Positions 41,974 through 51,525 of a DNA stretch of 64,000 bases are shown piece after piece. The translations under genes were made by a program, and so were the position numbers. Source of the DNA: Arcobacteraceae bacterium. Lineage in GTDB: Bacteria; Campylobacterota; Campylobacteria; Campylobacterales; Arcobacteraceae. Where the stretch lies: contig JALNYH010000002.1 in NCBI GenBank assembly GCA_023229945.1, positions 62,001 through 126,000 on the forward strand, in the 5' to 3' direction. Position 1 is the stretch's first letter. Each line of letters begins with the position of its first letter. The notes below the pieces were generated by a model, which was not told the DNA's origin, made no database searches, and was given only the letters and a program-made list of their open reading frames with translations.

Positions 41974-44862
41974 TTATTCATAAGGTAAAAAAAGTTTAAA
42001 ATTTGCTCCATTATAGTTTTTGTTATTATGGTCAAAATTTTTATTACGAACTTTTATACTACCACCAAAATTCTTTACAATTATTTGATAAGTCATATAA
42101 AGCCCTATTCCTGTTCCTTGTGCTTGGTGTTTTGTGGTAAAATATGGTTCAAAGATTTTATCAATTATATTACTAGGAATTCCTCCAGCACTATCTTGTA
42201 TTTCAATGACAATTTGCTCATTTTTTCTATAGCTTTTTATTACAATTATCCTATCATCTTCATCTATACAGTTTTGAACTATTGCATCTTTTGCATTACT
42301 CAATACATTTAAAAGTGCTTGAGTAAGCTCATTTCTAAAGCCATTGATTACTAAATCATTATCTAAGTCAAGTCTAAGTGTTATAAAATGATTTTTAAAT
42401 GTTGATGCTAAAAGGTTAATATCTTTTTTGATAATTTCAGAAACATTAAACTCAATTTTTTCTTTATTGGTTTTGAAAAAATTTCTAAAATCATCTATTG
42501 TTTTGGATAAATATTGAGCTGACTCATTTAAATTATCCAAATCTTTTATAGCTTCATCATAGTTTAACTTATCAAATTCTATTTGAAATTTTAATCCCGT
42601 TGCAACCGTACTTATTACGCTTAAAGGCTGTCTCCATTGATGAGCAATATTTCCTATCATCTCTCCCATAGAAGCCATTTTTGATTGCTGAAACAATAAA
42701 TTATCTCTTTGTTTAAGCTCTGATAAATCAACAACAGTTGAAATTCTAACTCTTTTTCCAGCAAGTTCTAAAAATCTACCTTGAACCAATGCAGGGAAAG
42801 AACTTCCATCTTTTTTAAGTGCCAAAATTTCATATGGAAATACAACATCTTCTCCAAAATGTTCTTTTACATGTGCAATAGATTCACTCGATACCAAATC
42901 TTGTAAACTTCTTCCTATCATATCTTTTTTTGTAGCATATCCAAAAGTCTCAACCGCAATTATATTTACATCTATACAAACACCTTTATCAAAGATAATG
43001 ATAGATTCCATAGTAGAATCAATCAAAGATTTAAAAGTATTTAATGATTTTTCGACCTCTTCTTTTGCAATTTGAAGTTCTAATTGTTGTTTATTTAGAA
43101 TTGTATTATAACTTTTAAGCTGCATTTGACGATAAAGTAATAAAATCATTACTACAAAAATCAAACCAAGAATCTGCCAAAAATTCTTAAAATCAACTTT
43201 TTCTTCATAAACAACTGCAAACCATTTATTAGAAATTGCCATTGCATCTTCTGTTGATATGGAGTCTATAAGTTTATTAAATATCCCTAGAAGTACTATA
43301 TCATCATTTCGTACACCAATACCTAACTGCCACATATCTTCAAACTTTCCAGCAATTTTTAACTCATTCATATAATTTCTTTGTATCTCATATCCAGCAG
43401 TTGGCAGGGTATCAATAAAACCATACAACTCACCTCGTCTTACCATTTCTAATCCAACTTTTAGATTATCAACTTGAACCATTTTATGATTAGGAAATTT
43501 TTTGGAATAAATATCATAAGGTGCATAACCTTTTACAACACCTATTTTTTCTTGAGTAATTATACTTTCAACATCTGTAACAAACAATTTATCCATTGCT
43601 GTAACTATTACCAAAGGATAAGAAATATATGGTTTTGTAAAATTCATATATTCACGCCTTTGAGGAGTACTCACAGCAAGAGACAATATATCACACTCTC
43701 TAGTTTTTGCTTTTTGTAATGACTCATCCCAAGTAGTGGTTTGTACTACCTCTATAGGAATATCAAGTTTAGATCTAAAAAGCTCAAAATATTCATGAGC
43801 CAAACCTATATGTTTACCTTTTTCAAGTTTTTCATAAGGCATCCAAGCTGGGTCTACACACATTGTGATTGATTTTTTTTGCTTTAAATATTCTAGCTGT
43901 TCATTATTAAAAAGAGCCTCTTTTGTAATAATATAATTAAATAAAATTTCCTTAACATCAAAATCAGAATCAATTAAATTCTCAACTTTCAAATCATTTA
44001 CATATTTTTCCAATGCTATTTGGTCAATACTTCCTAGAGGATAAATATTTGGCATCATCAATTTTTTGATTTGATTTGCTTCAAACATTAGTGCATCTAT
44101 AGGTTTTAATTTTGAATATTTTTGATAAATCAACTGAGAAATTTCAAGTGGATTATTTAGTGCATAATCCCATCCTAAATTTGTAGCTTCTATAAATTTT
44201 TTGATATTTTCTTGATTTTTGAGTGCAAATTTTTTATTTGAAAATAAATTATGTTCAAAACCAAAAATACCATAATTTGTAGGGTCTATGATATTGTAAG
44301 ATATATTTTTTTGTTGCAAAAAGTACAGCTGATTAGACACAAAAGCTGTCATTGCATCTACTTCACCAGCTACAAACTCATCTATTTTAAATGTATGAGG
44401 GATGAGTTCCATATCTTTTTTTGCTATGCCAAATTTTTTAAAAAGTATTGAAAGTGTAGAATTCTCAATCTCAAATCCACCAGCCATTAACTTCGTACCT
44501 ATTAAATCTGTAGGTGTCATAATATGTTGATTTGATACTATAACCAAAGCTGAACGCTTGAAATAATTAGCCAAAAGAACTAAATCTGGATTTTTTGAAC
44601 CCATTTCCACCAAACTAGAGCTATAAACTCCCAAATCAACATTTGAAGACAATACATCTCCAATTACATCTACATTATTATCATATTCTTTCAAAACTAC
44701 ATCAAGTCCAGCTTCTTTATAAAAACCTTTTTCAATAGCTGCAATATATCCAGCAAATTCAAATTGATATTTCCAATTCAACTGTACTGTGATTTGCTTT
44801 TGGCTATTTGAAAATAAAAAGTTAAAAAAAACAATTATTACTAAAAAAATTCTAATCATCAT
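41974..44862 (-). CDS. Hybrid sensor histidine kinase with NMT1-like and family-3 binding domains
   Basis: A 962-residue membrane kinase with an unusual input side. After a signal sequence come an NMT1/THI5-type domain (Q-L-N-W-K-Y-Q-F-E-F-A-G-Y, about residues 25-300), a family-3 solute-binding domain (about 315-540), one membrane helix near 555-575, a coiled coil and a PAS domain (about 610-720). The kinase core follows, with H-box G-N-I-A-H-Q-W-R-Q-P, N-box N-V-L-S-N-A-K-D-A-I and G2 G-T-G-I-G-L. Two binding domains in one chain suggest sensing of two ligands. No response regulator gene is adjacent. Confidence 0.92.
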   Translation of the reverse strand: MMIRIFLVIIVFFNFLFSNSQKQITVQLNWKYQFEFAGYIAAIEKGFYKEAGLDVVLKEYDNNVDVIGDVLSSNVDLGVYSSSLVEMGSKNPDLVLLANYFKRSALVIVSNQHIMTPTDLIGTKLMAGGFEIENSTLSILFKKFGIAKKDMELIPHTFKIDEFVAGEVDAMTAFVSNQLYFLQQKNISYNIIDPTNYGIFGFEHNLFSNKKFALKNQENIKKFIEATNLGWDYALNNPLEISQLIYQKYSKLKPIDALMFEANQIKKLMMPNIYPLGSIDQIALEKYVNDLKVENLIDSDFDVKEILFNYIITKEALFNNEQLEYLKQKKSITMCVDPAWMPYEKLEKGKHIGLAHEYFELFRSKLDIPIEVVQTTTWDESLQKAKTRECDILSLAVSTPQRREYMNFTKPYISYPLVIVTAMDKLFVTDVESIITQEKIGVVKGYAPYDIYSKKFPNHKMVQVDNLKVGLEMVRRGELYGFIDTLPTAGYEIQRNYMNELKIAGKFEDMWQLGIGVRNDDIVLLGIFNKLIDSISTEDAMAISNKWFAVVYEEKVDFKNFWQILGLIFVVMILLLYRQMQLKSYNTILNKQQLELQIAKEEVEKSLNTFKSLIDSTMESIIIFDKGVCIDVNIIAVETFGYATKKDMIGRSLQDLVSSESIAHVKEHFGEDVVFPYEILALKKDGSSFPALVQGRFLELAGKRVRISTVVDLSELKQRDNLLFQQSKMASMGEMIGNIAHQWRQPLSVISTVATGLKFQIEFDKLNYDEAIKDLDNLNESAQYLSKTIDDFRNFFKTNKEKIEFNVSEIIKKDINLLASTFKNHFITLRLDLDNDLVINGFRNELTQALLNVLSNAKDAIVQNCIDEDDRIIVIKSYRKNEQIVIEIQDSAGGIPSNIIDKIFEPYFTTKHQAQGTGIGLYMTYQIIVKNFGGSIKVRNKNFDHNNKNYNGANFKLFLPYE

Positions 44863-44898
44863 ATTATAATTGTGTCCTTTTAAAATTCTGATGAACTC

Positions 44899-45774
44899 TT
44901 AAGATTCATACTTATGCTTATATCTTTGTAGCATAGTCAAATTTCCTTTTATGCCACCTTGATGTATATAAATAATCTTTGAATCTTCAAATATTTTAAG
45001 ATTGCTTAAAATAGTATCAAATCCTATAGGGTCATACAGCAAATCAAATTCTATCATAGTTTTGCTTTTTAATTCAAGCCAAAGGTAATATAAGTTTTTG
45101 TAAAGTTTCCCAAAGTGATACTTTTTGTAAGTTTGAAGTATTATTGGATGATTTTGTTCATTGCTTTCAAGCCCAAAAAACTCTTGTTTTAAGTATTTTT
45201 CATCTCCTACACATGCACATGTATAAACAGGATATTCCAAATGTTTTTGCAAAAAAAGTGCAGTTGTTCCAGTCCCACTTGGCAAAAATATTTTGAAAGT
45301 GTCATCATCTTGTAACCTAATCCACTCATTTATCTCATCAGCCAAAAGCTTAATTCCATACTCAGATTCTTGTGCATATCCACCTTCTGGAATATACAAA
45401 ATCTCATCAGTTGATACTAAATTTGGTCTAGTTTTACCTTCGAGATTGATAATTTTAGCTCCATTATCTAAAGCAGACTTATAATTACCACTAGGATTTT
45501 CAAGCATCAAAGATGAAATATGATCACAATAATATTCAAATTCCCATCCCTTCAAACGAGATAATACACTCATAGAATACATAGCATTAGATTGGTTTGA
45601 ACCATAACTTACAAGTTTTTTGATATTTGGAAATTCATTTATCAAAAAATAGTAAAATTTCCGAGCTTTATTACCACTAAAATCTTCATTTATCAAATCA
45701 TCACGCTTGATAAAAATATCCATATCATGAAATGTCATCTTTTGCATAGGTGTGTTTAGTTTAATTGAATTCAT
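44899..45774 (-). CDS. PLP-dependent enzyme of the ACC deaminase / D-cysteine desulfhydrase family
   Basis: A 291-residue pyridoxal-phosphate enzyme. K-R-D-D-L and S-G-N-K-A-R-K-F near residues 23-41 carry the Schiff-base lysine in the family pattern, and S-Y-G-S-N-Q-S-N-A near 56-64 binds the cofactor phosphate side. Substrates in the family include 1-aminocyclopropane-1-carboxylate, D-cysteine and L-cysteate; the sequence alone does not separate them. It is a single gene, downstream of a repeat and upstream of the sensor kinase. Confidence 0.85.
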   Translation of the reverse strand: MNSIKLNTPMQKMTFHDMDIFIKRDDLINEDFSGNKARKFYYFLINEFPNIKKLVSYGSNQSNAMYSMSVLSRLKGWEFEYYCDHISSLMLENPSGNYKSALDNGAKIINLEGKTRPNLVSTDEILYIPEGGYAQESEYGIKLLADEINEWIRLQDDDTFKIFLPSGTGTTALFLQKHLEYPVYTCACVGDEKYLKQEFFGLESNEQNHPIILQTYKKYHFGKLYKNLYYLWLELKSKTMIEFDLLYDPIGFDTILSNLKIFEDSKIIYIHQGGIKGNLTMLQRYKHKYES

Positions 45775-45790
45775 AGTACAATTATATCTA

Positions 45791-45904
45791 AATTAACTAA
45801 CAACTAATAATGAATAACTAACAACTGCTGTATCACTTCGTGATAGTTATATTGTTGCAAAGCAACACCAAAATTGTTAATTATTAGTTATTAATTATTC
45901 ACTA
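45791..45904. repeat. Foldback repeat, TAATTATTAGTT family, copy C
   Basis: AATTAACTAACAACTAATAATGAATAACTAAC and GTTAATTATTAGTTATTAATTATTC arms enclose TATCACTTCGTGATA and GTTGCAAAGCAAC. It has the same orientation as copy B and lies in the divergent gap between the PLP enzyme gene and exbB. Confidence 0.75.
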
Positions 45905-45918
45905 CAAAGGGCTTTTTT

Positions 45919-46422
45919 ATGGATTTATTATCATATATTGATAGAGGTGGGGCAATCGCCTATTTTCTTATTATTTTAAATATTATTGGTTTTAGTGTCA
46001 TTATATGGAAAGCAATTGTTTTATATATTTCAAAATCAAATACAAAAGCTTTGGCTTTGGAAATCATTGACAATCTAAAAGCTGCAAATCAAGAATCAAA
46101 TATACAAAATATTCAATCAAAAATCAATACTAAAATTCAAACATTAGAATTTGGGTTAAATAGTATCAAAATTATTGCAACTATTGCACCTTTGGTAGGA
46201 CTTCTTGGTACGGTTATTGGTATATTGTCTGCTTTTGATGCTATCAGTATTTCAGGACTTGGTGATCCTACTATATTTTCTAGTGGCATCTCAATTGCAC
46301 TTATTACTACAGTTACAGGATTAATTGTTGCTATCCCACACTATATTGCTTACAACTACTTTATAGGCTTACTTGATGGTATAGAAATAAGTTTAAAAGA
46401 AGAAGTACTCAATAGAATATGA
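45919..46422 (+). CDS. exbB: ExbB/TolQ-type proton channel subunit
   Basis: A 167-residue inner-membrane protein of the MotA/TolQ/ExbB family with three membrane helices. The core A-P-L-V-G-L-L-G-T-V-I-G-I near residues 92-104 is diagnostic, and T-T-V-T-G-L-I-V-A-I-P near 134-144 forms the third helix. With the ExbD partner, which overlaps by 4 bp, it energises outer-membrane transport or a TonB-like protein. No TonB gene is adjacent. ExbB is preferred to TolQ by its short length. Confidence 0.86.
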   Translation: MDLLSYIDRGGAIAYFLIILNIIGFSVIIWKAIVLYISKSNTKALALEIIDNLKAANQESNIQNIQSKINTKIQTLEFGLNSIKIIATIAPLVGLLGTVIGILSAFDAISISGLGDPTIFSSGISIALITTVTGLIVAIPHYIAYNYFIGLLDGIEISLKEEVLNRI

Positions 46423-46799
46423 AAAGAAGAGAACCTATTAGCTTTGACATCACACCTTTAGTTGATGTTGTTTTTATATTATTAATATTTTTTATTGTAA
46501 GTACAGTGTTCAAGAAAGATGAACTAGCTCTTATGCTAGATCTTCCAAGTGCCACTGAATCAGCTACAAAAATAGAACAAAAGCAAATATTTTTAGAACT
46601 GAGCACAACAGAAATTGCTTTCAGAGGCACAACAATTACAATAGAATCTTTAAAAAATGAACTATCTCTAATTGATGACAAATCCCAACCTACAATTTTA
46701 AGAATAGGTAAAGATGTACCATATGAAAGGGTTGTCAAAATTCTAGACTTACTTCAAGAACTAGAGTTTTATAATCTAGCTCTTGTGACCAACGACTAA
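46419..46799 (+). CDS. exbD: ExbD/TolR-type subunit
   Basis: A 126-residue protein with one N-terminal membrane helix and a periplasmic domain. I-T-P-L-V-D-V-V-F-I-L-L-I-F-F near residues 11-25 is the family signature, with the proton-carrying Asp in P-L-V-D-V. It overlaps exbB by 4 bp, so the two are one unit. The BCCT transporter gene follows after 109 bp with its own leader. Confidence 0.88.
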   Translation: MKRREPISFDITPLVDVVFILLIFFIVSTVFKKDELALMLDLPSATESATKIEQKQIFLELSTTEIAFRGTTITIESLKNELSLIDDKSQPTILRIGKDVPYERVVKILDLLQELEFYNLALVTND

Positions 46800-46908
46800 A
46801 CTCCCAAATCTATCCATCAGTTTAAATATCTTTAAATCAAGAATAAGATTAAATTTTTTGTGATTTAAGTTCTTTTTGGATACCATGAAGCTACTATGAG
46901 GAGTATTT

Positions 46909-48957
46909 ATGTCCATAGAACTACTTAAAAAATCAAATTCCACAATACTTATACCAGTTTTTGTTCCATCTGTTATTGTCCTATCCTTGATGGTTATTGG
47001 AACAATCAGTAACCCTATCCTTGCAGGTGAAATATTTGCTGATGTATTAGCATATATTACCAGAGATTTTGGATGGTTTTATATGCTCTCCGTTGCACTC
47101 TTTTTGATGTTTGTTGTAGGTGTTGCCATATCACCTTGGGGTACTATCAAGCTAGGACCAGACCACTCTGAGCCAGAATATAGCTTTAGTTCTTGGTTTG
47201 CTATGCTTTTTTCTGCTGGATATGGTATTGCACTATTGTTTTTTGGTGTTGCTGAACCAATACTTCACTACTCTACACCTCCACAAGGGGTAGCTTTGAC
47301 CGTAGATGCAGCCAAACAAGCTATGCAAATATCATATTTTCACTGGGGTTTTCATATTTGGGGGATATATGGGCTTACTGGTTTGACATTAGCTTATTTT
47401 GCTTTTAGACATGGTCTTCCTTTGTCTATGAGATCTACTCTTTATCCACTTATCGGTGATAAAATCCACGGACCAATAGGACACACAGTAGATACCTTTG
47501 CCATACTTGGTACAGTTTTTGGAATTGCTACTACATTAGGTCTTTCAGTATCTCAAATAAATGCAGGATTAAACTATCTTTGGCCATCTATTGAAGTGAG
47601 TACTACAGTCCAAATAATCACTATTGCACTCATTACTATAGTAGCATTATTTTCAGTAGTTGCAGGTATGGATAAAGGAATCAAGAGGCTATCTATTGTC
47701 AATATACTTTTAGCCATTGCATTAATGGCTTTTGTGTTTATTGCAGGTCCTACAATATTTATTCTTGAGACATTTTTAGAAAATACTGGGAGTTATCTTA
47801 GCAATATAGTTGAAAGAACATTTAGTTTACAAGCTTATACCTCAAGTGACTGGATGGGAAATTGGACATTGTTTATATTTGGTTGGACTATAGCTTGGTC
47901 ACCTTTTGTTGGACTATTTATCGCAAAAATAAGTCGAGGTAGGACTATTAGACAATTTGTTGTTGGGGTTATGTTAGTACCTACTATTTTTACATTTTTA
48001 TGGTTTAGTATTTTTGGTGATACTGCTTTACATATGGTAATGGTACAAGGATATGAATCTCTTATTAATGAAGTTCAAGCAGATAAAGCCATAGCACTTT
48101 TCAAACTATATGAAAGGCTTCCTTTTACAGAAGTTGTCTCATTTATTACAGTATTTTTGATAATTACCTTTTTTGTAACCTCATCTGATTCTGGTGCGCT
48201 TGTGGTTGATTCATTAGCCTCTGGAGGAGCAACTTATACACCTATTTGGCAAAGAGTTTTTTGGGTAGTTATCCAAGGTGTTATTGCTTCAGTTTTGCTT
48301 CTTGCTGGAGGATTAATACCACTTCAAACAGCTTCTATTACCAGTGCTTTGCCTTTTGCTATTATTATGCTAATTGCTGCTGTTGGTATGTGGAGAGCAC
48401 TTATTATAGAAGGTCATAGGGAAGCTAGTCTAAGCCATAGTATAAACCTCAATGTACACTCAAGCAAAACCGATTCTAATAATTGGAAAAATAGACTAAA
48501 CACACTTATAAACTTCCCTCAAAAAGATATCGTTATAGAATTTATAAAACATGATGTGCAAAACAGTATGCTAAAAGTACAAAAAGAGCTTCAAAACTCA
48601 AGCTGGAATAGTGAAATAGAATATGATGAAGAGTATACAAGAGCAATTATTGTGATTTCAAAAAATGATGATATCAAATTCACTTATGAAGTAAGATTAA
48701 GAGAATATGAACTTCCAGAATTTGCCATAGAAAACTCACAAGATAAAGAACAAAGATTTTACTACAATGCAGAAGTATTTTTGAAAAGAGGTGGTTTACA
48801 CTATGATTTATATGGATTTGAAGAAAGTACAATTATAAATGATATAATAACACAATTTGAGAAATATTTAAGATTTGTACACACATCACCTGGAACTTTG
48901 CCTTGGAATATGAATGAGCATGATGAGCTTCTAAATGACTCAACCACCAATAAGTAG
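46909..48957 (+). CDS. BCCT-family betaine/choline/carnitine transporter (BetT-like)
   Basis: A 682-residue sodium- or proton-coupled symporter for trimethylammonium compounds such as choline or glycine betaine. About twelve membrane helices carry the signature W-T-I-A-W-S-P-F-V-G-L-F-I-A-K-I-S-R-G-R. The segment F-H-W-G-F-H-I-W-G is in the first half. A cytoplasmic tail of about 160 residues follows the last helix, as in BetT, and may sense osmolarity. An AGGAG Shine-Dalgarno precedes the ATG. It is a single gene; osmotic protection is the likely role. Confidence 0.94.
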   Translation: MSIELLKKSNSTILIPVFVPSVIVLSLMVIGTISNPILAGEIFADVLAYITRDFGWFYMLSVALFLMFVVGVAISPWGTIKLGPDHSEPEYSFSSWFAMLFSAGYGIALLFFGVAEPILHYSTPPQGVALTVDAAKQAMQISYFHWGFHIWGIYGLTGLTLAYFAFRHGLPLSMRSTLYPLIGDKIHGPIGHTVDTFAILGTVFGIATTLGLSVSQINAGLNYLWPSIEVSTTVQIITIALITIVALFSVVAGMDKGIKRLSIVNILLAIALMAFVFIAGPTIFILETFLENTGSYLSNIVERTFSLQAYTSSDWMGNWTLFIFGWTIAWSPFVGLFIAKISRGRTIRQFVVGVMLVPTIFTFLWFSIFGDTALHMVMVQGYESLINEVQADKAIALFKLYERLPFTEVVSFITVFLIITFFVTSSDSGALVVDSLASGGATYTPIWQRVFWVVIQGVIASVLLLAGGLIPLQTASITSALPFAIIMLIAAVGMWRALIIEGHREASLSHSINLNVHSSKTDSNNWKNRLNTLINFPQKDIVIEFIKHDVQNSMLKVQKELQNSSWNSEIEYDEEYTRAIIVISKNDDIKFTYEVRLREYELPEFAIENSQDKEQRFYYNAEVFLKRGGLHYDLYGFEESTIINDIITQFEKYLRFVHTSPGTLPWNMNEHDELLNDSTTNK

Positions 48958-48990
48958 CTAAATTTATTGATAGGAAAATAAAGGAACTAT

Positions 48991-49818
48991 GTGAAACAAT
49001 CACAAATTAGCAATACAATGGATATAGAAAAATCAGAACTTTATATGTCTGATATACAGCAAATGCTAAAAGATGAAAAAATGTTTCAACGATATGAACA
49101 AGTATATAAAAATAAACTCTATAGTTTGATACTACTAACCCTTACTCATAAATCTTTTGATGAAGACCAAGCAATAATATTATTTAAAGATATCATAAAA
49201 CATAAGAAAATATTAGAAAAATCTCTTCATAGAGATGTAGGTATTAGTGTCTCAACTCTTGATTATCTACAAAATATAAAAAAACTATTTAATCATCCTG
49301 CAATCATAGAAGAAAGTACAAGTAATTTTCTGGCTGACTCTACTACAAAAGATGGATTAACAGACCTTTATGTAAGGGATATTTTGGATGTATTTTTGAG
49401 AAAAGAGATAGAAAATTCAAAAAGAACAAAGACTAATGTTAGTTTTGCTATGATTGATATTGATGATTTCAAACATGTAAATGATACATATGGTCATCAA
49501 AAAGGTGATGAAGTCTTGAAAAATGTTGGAAAAGTTATAAATCAAAATACTAGAGAAATGGATTTTGCAGCACGATATGGTGGAGAAGAGTTATGCGTAG
49601 TTATGCCCAATACAAAAATAAAAGAAGCCAACGAAATTGCAAATAGAATACGAAAAGAAATTAAGGCATTGGCGTTTGATGATTTTTCTATTACTGTAAG
49701 TATTGGTGTAAGCCAAAGCAACAAAGGTACAACTGATGAAAAAGAGCTTATATCTTTAGCAGATAAAGCACTTTATAAAGCCAAAAAAAATGGGAAAAAC
49801 CAAGTTATACTAAATTAA
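48991..49818 (+). CDS. Cytoplasmic diguanylate cyclase
   Basis: A 275-residue protein with an N-terminal helical region (about 1-115) without membrane helices and a C-terminal GGDEF domain. The active site reads G-G-E-E-L, with L in place of the final F, and the I-site RxxD (R-E-M-D) lies five residues earlier. D-G-L-T-D-L-Y opens the domain. The GTG at 48991 is preceded by AAAGGAACTAT and is used as start. It is 33 bp after the BCCT gene and may share its transcript. The N-terminal domain is not recognised. Confidence 0.9.
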   Translation: MKQSQISNTMDIEKSELYMSDIQQMLKDEKMFQRYEQVYKNKLYSLILLTLTHKSFDEDQAIILFKDIIKHKKILEKSLHRDVGISVSTLDYLQNIKKLFNHPAIIEESTSNFLADSTTKDGLTDLYVRDILDVFLRKEIENSKRTKTNVSFAMIDIDDFKHVNDTYGHQKGDEVLKNVGKVINQNTREMDFAARYGGEELCVVMPNTKIKEANEIANRIRKEIKALAFDDFSITVSIGVSQSNKGTTDEKELISLADKALYKAKKNGKNQVILN

Positions 49819-49909
49819 TAATCAAATCTATGTAGGTTACCAAACTACAATTTTTTATAGCTATAATAAGTAATAATTCTCAAATTAAAATAAACAAAAG
49901 GCAAGATAT

Positions 49910-51445
49910 ATGAAACACCAAATAGATAAAATAGAACTCTGTTTTTTAACCAAAAAAGATCATAGTGCAGTGTGTGCTTTGATGAAAGATGAGTATAAAC
50001 ATCTACAAAATTCTACTTGGGAATCTTGGCAACTCAAAGCTCTGATAACTAAGTTCCCAAAAGGTCAAGTAGGAATCAAAATAGATGGAAAGCTAGCTGG
50101 ATTTGCTTTGAGTATTATCGTGGACTACACACTTTTTGATGATATGCACACCTACAAAGATATTACAGGAAATTATACATTTAATACCCACAATGCTTTG
50201 GGGGATACTTTATATGGAGTGGATGTATTTGTGAGCAAAAAATATCGAGGGTTAAGACTTGGAAGAAGACTTTATGACTATAGAAAAGAGTTATGTGAAG
50301 AGCTCAATTTAAAAGGGATTATATTTGGTGGAAGATTGCCAAATTATCAAGATTATGCCAAAGATATTTCACCAAAAGAGTATATACAAAAAGTAAAAGC
50401 CAAAGAGATTCATGACCCAGTATTAAACTTCCAATTATCAAATGACTTTTATGTAAGAAGAATAATTCAACATTATCTTGAAGGGGATACCCAAAGTCAT
50501 GAATATGCAGCACTCTTGACATGGAACAATATCTACTATTCAAAACCAAAGAAAAATCCAAATACCCAAAAAACTGTTATTCGACTAGGACTTATTCAAT
50601 GGCAAGTAAGACCTTATAACAACATAGAAGAAGTACTAGAACAAGCAGAGTTCTTTATAGATGCTGTCTCAAACTATAGAAGTGACTTTGCACTTTTTCC
50701 AGAGTTTTTCAATGCACCTCTTATGGCAAAATACAACCACCTAAGTGAAGCTGAGGCTATTAGAGCCCTTGCAGGATATACTGAGCAGTTCAAGCAAGAG
50801 TTTTCCAAACTTGCCGTTTCATACAACATCAACATCATCACTGGAAGTATGCCAGAACTTATAGATGAACAACTCTACAATGTAGGATTTTTATGCAAAA
50901 GAGATGGAAGCGTGGAAAAATACGCCAAAATCCATGTGACCCCAGATGAACAAAAAATATGGGGACTCAAAGGCTCTAATGAGATAAAAACATTTAATAC
51001 CGACTGTGGGAAAATAGGGGTACTTATATGTTATGATTCAGAGTTCCCAGAACTTGGAAGAATACTATCAGCCCAAGGGATGCAGATACTTTTTGTACCA
51101 TTTTTAACCGATACTCAAAATGGCTACTCAAGAGTAAGGATATGTTCACAAGCAAGAGCTATAGAAAATGAGTGTTATGTAGCAATTGCTGGATGTGTTG
51201 GAAACTTACCAAAAGTACATAATATGGATATCCAATACGCTCAATCAGCAGTTTTCACCCCGTGTGATTTTGCTTTTTCTACCAATGGGGTCAAAGCAGA
51301 ATCTACTCCAAATACTGAGATGATACTAGTAGCCGATGTGGATCTTGACCTTCTCAAAGAGTTACATAGCTTTGGAAGTGTCAACAATCTTAAAGATAGA
51401 AGAACTGATATGTATGAGATAAAAGTAAAAAATAAACATTTGTAA
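49910..51445 (+). CDS. GNAT acetyltransferase-nitrilase superfamily fusion
   Basis: A 511-residue two-domain enzyme. Residues about 8-215 form a GNAT N-acetyltransferase domain with the acetyl-CoA loop R-G-L-R-L-G-R-R-L. Residues about 222-505 form a carbon-nitrogen hydrolase with the catalytic triad E265 (F-P-E-F-F), K340 (K-I-H-V-T-P) and C374 (I-C-Y-D-S-E). Both halves keep their catalytic residues, so both may be active. Fusions of this kind are known in bacteria but the substrate is not established; I infer consecutive acyl and amide chemistry on one substrate. The gene stands alone and ends at a bidirectional terminator. Confidence 0.9.
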   Translation: MKHQIDKIELCFLTKKDHSAVCALMKDEYKHLQNSTWESWQLKALITKFPKGQVGIKIDGKLAGFALSIIVDYTLFDDMHTYKDITGNYTFNTHNALGDTLYGVDVFVSKKYRGLRLGRRLYDYRKELCEELNLKGIIFGGRLPNYQDYAKDISPKEYIQKVKAKEIHDPVLNFQLSNDFYVRRIIQHYLEGDTQSHEYAALLTWNNIYYSKPKKNPNTQKTVIRLGLIQWQVRPYNNIEEVLEQAEFFIDAVSNYRSDFALFPEFFNAPLMAKYNHLSEAEAIRALAGYTEQFKQEFSKLAVSYNINIITGSMPELIDEQLYNVGFLCKRDGSVEKYAKIHVTPDEQKIWGLKGSNEIKTFNTDCGKIGVLICYDSEFPELGRILSAQGMQILFVPFLTDTQNGYSRVRICSQARAIENECYVAIAGCVGNLPKVHNMDIQYAQSAVFTPCDFAFSTNGVKAESTPNTEMILVADVDLDLLKELHSFGSVNNLKDRRTDMYEIKVKNKHL

Positions 51446-51463
51446 TATTTTTTTGTAGCTATC

Positions 51464-51492
51464 AAAGCTAAATAATAGTTTTATTTAGCTTT
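51464..51492. terminator. Bidirectional hairpin terminator
   Basis: A perfect 12-bp inverted repeat, AAAGCTAAATAA (51464-51475) and TTATTTAGCTTT (51481-51492), with a 5-nt loop, lies between the convergent nitrilase-fusion and hydrolase genes. T-rich sequence flanks both sides. Confidence 0.75.
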
Positions 51493-51525
51493 TGAGATAG
51501 ACTCATACAATTTCTGACAACTTAT

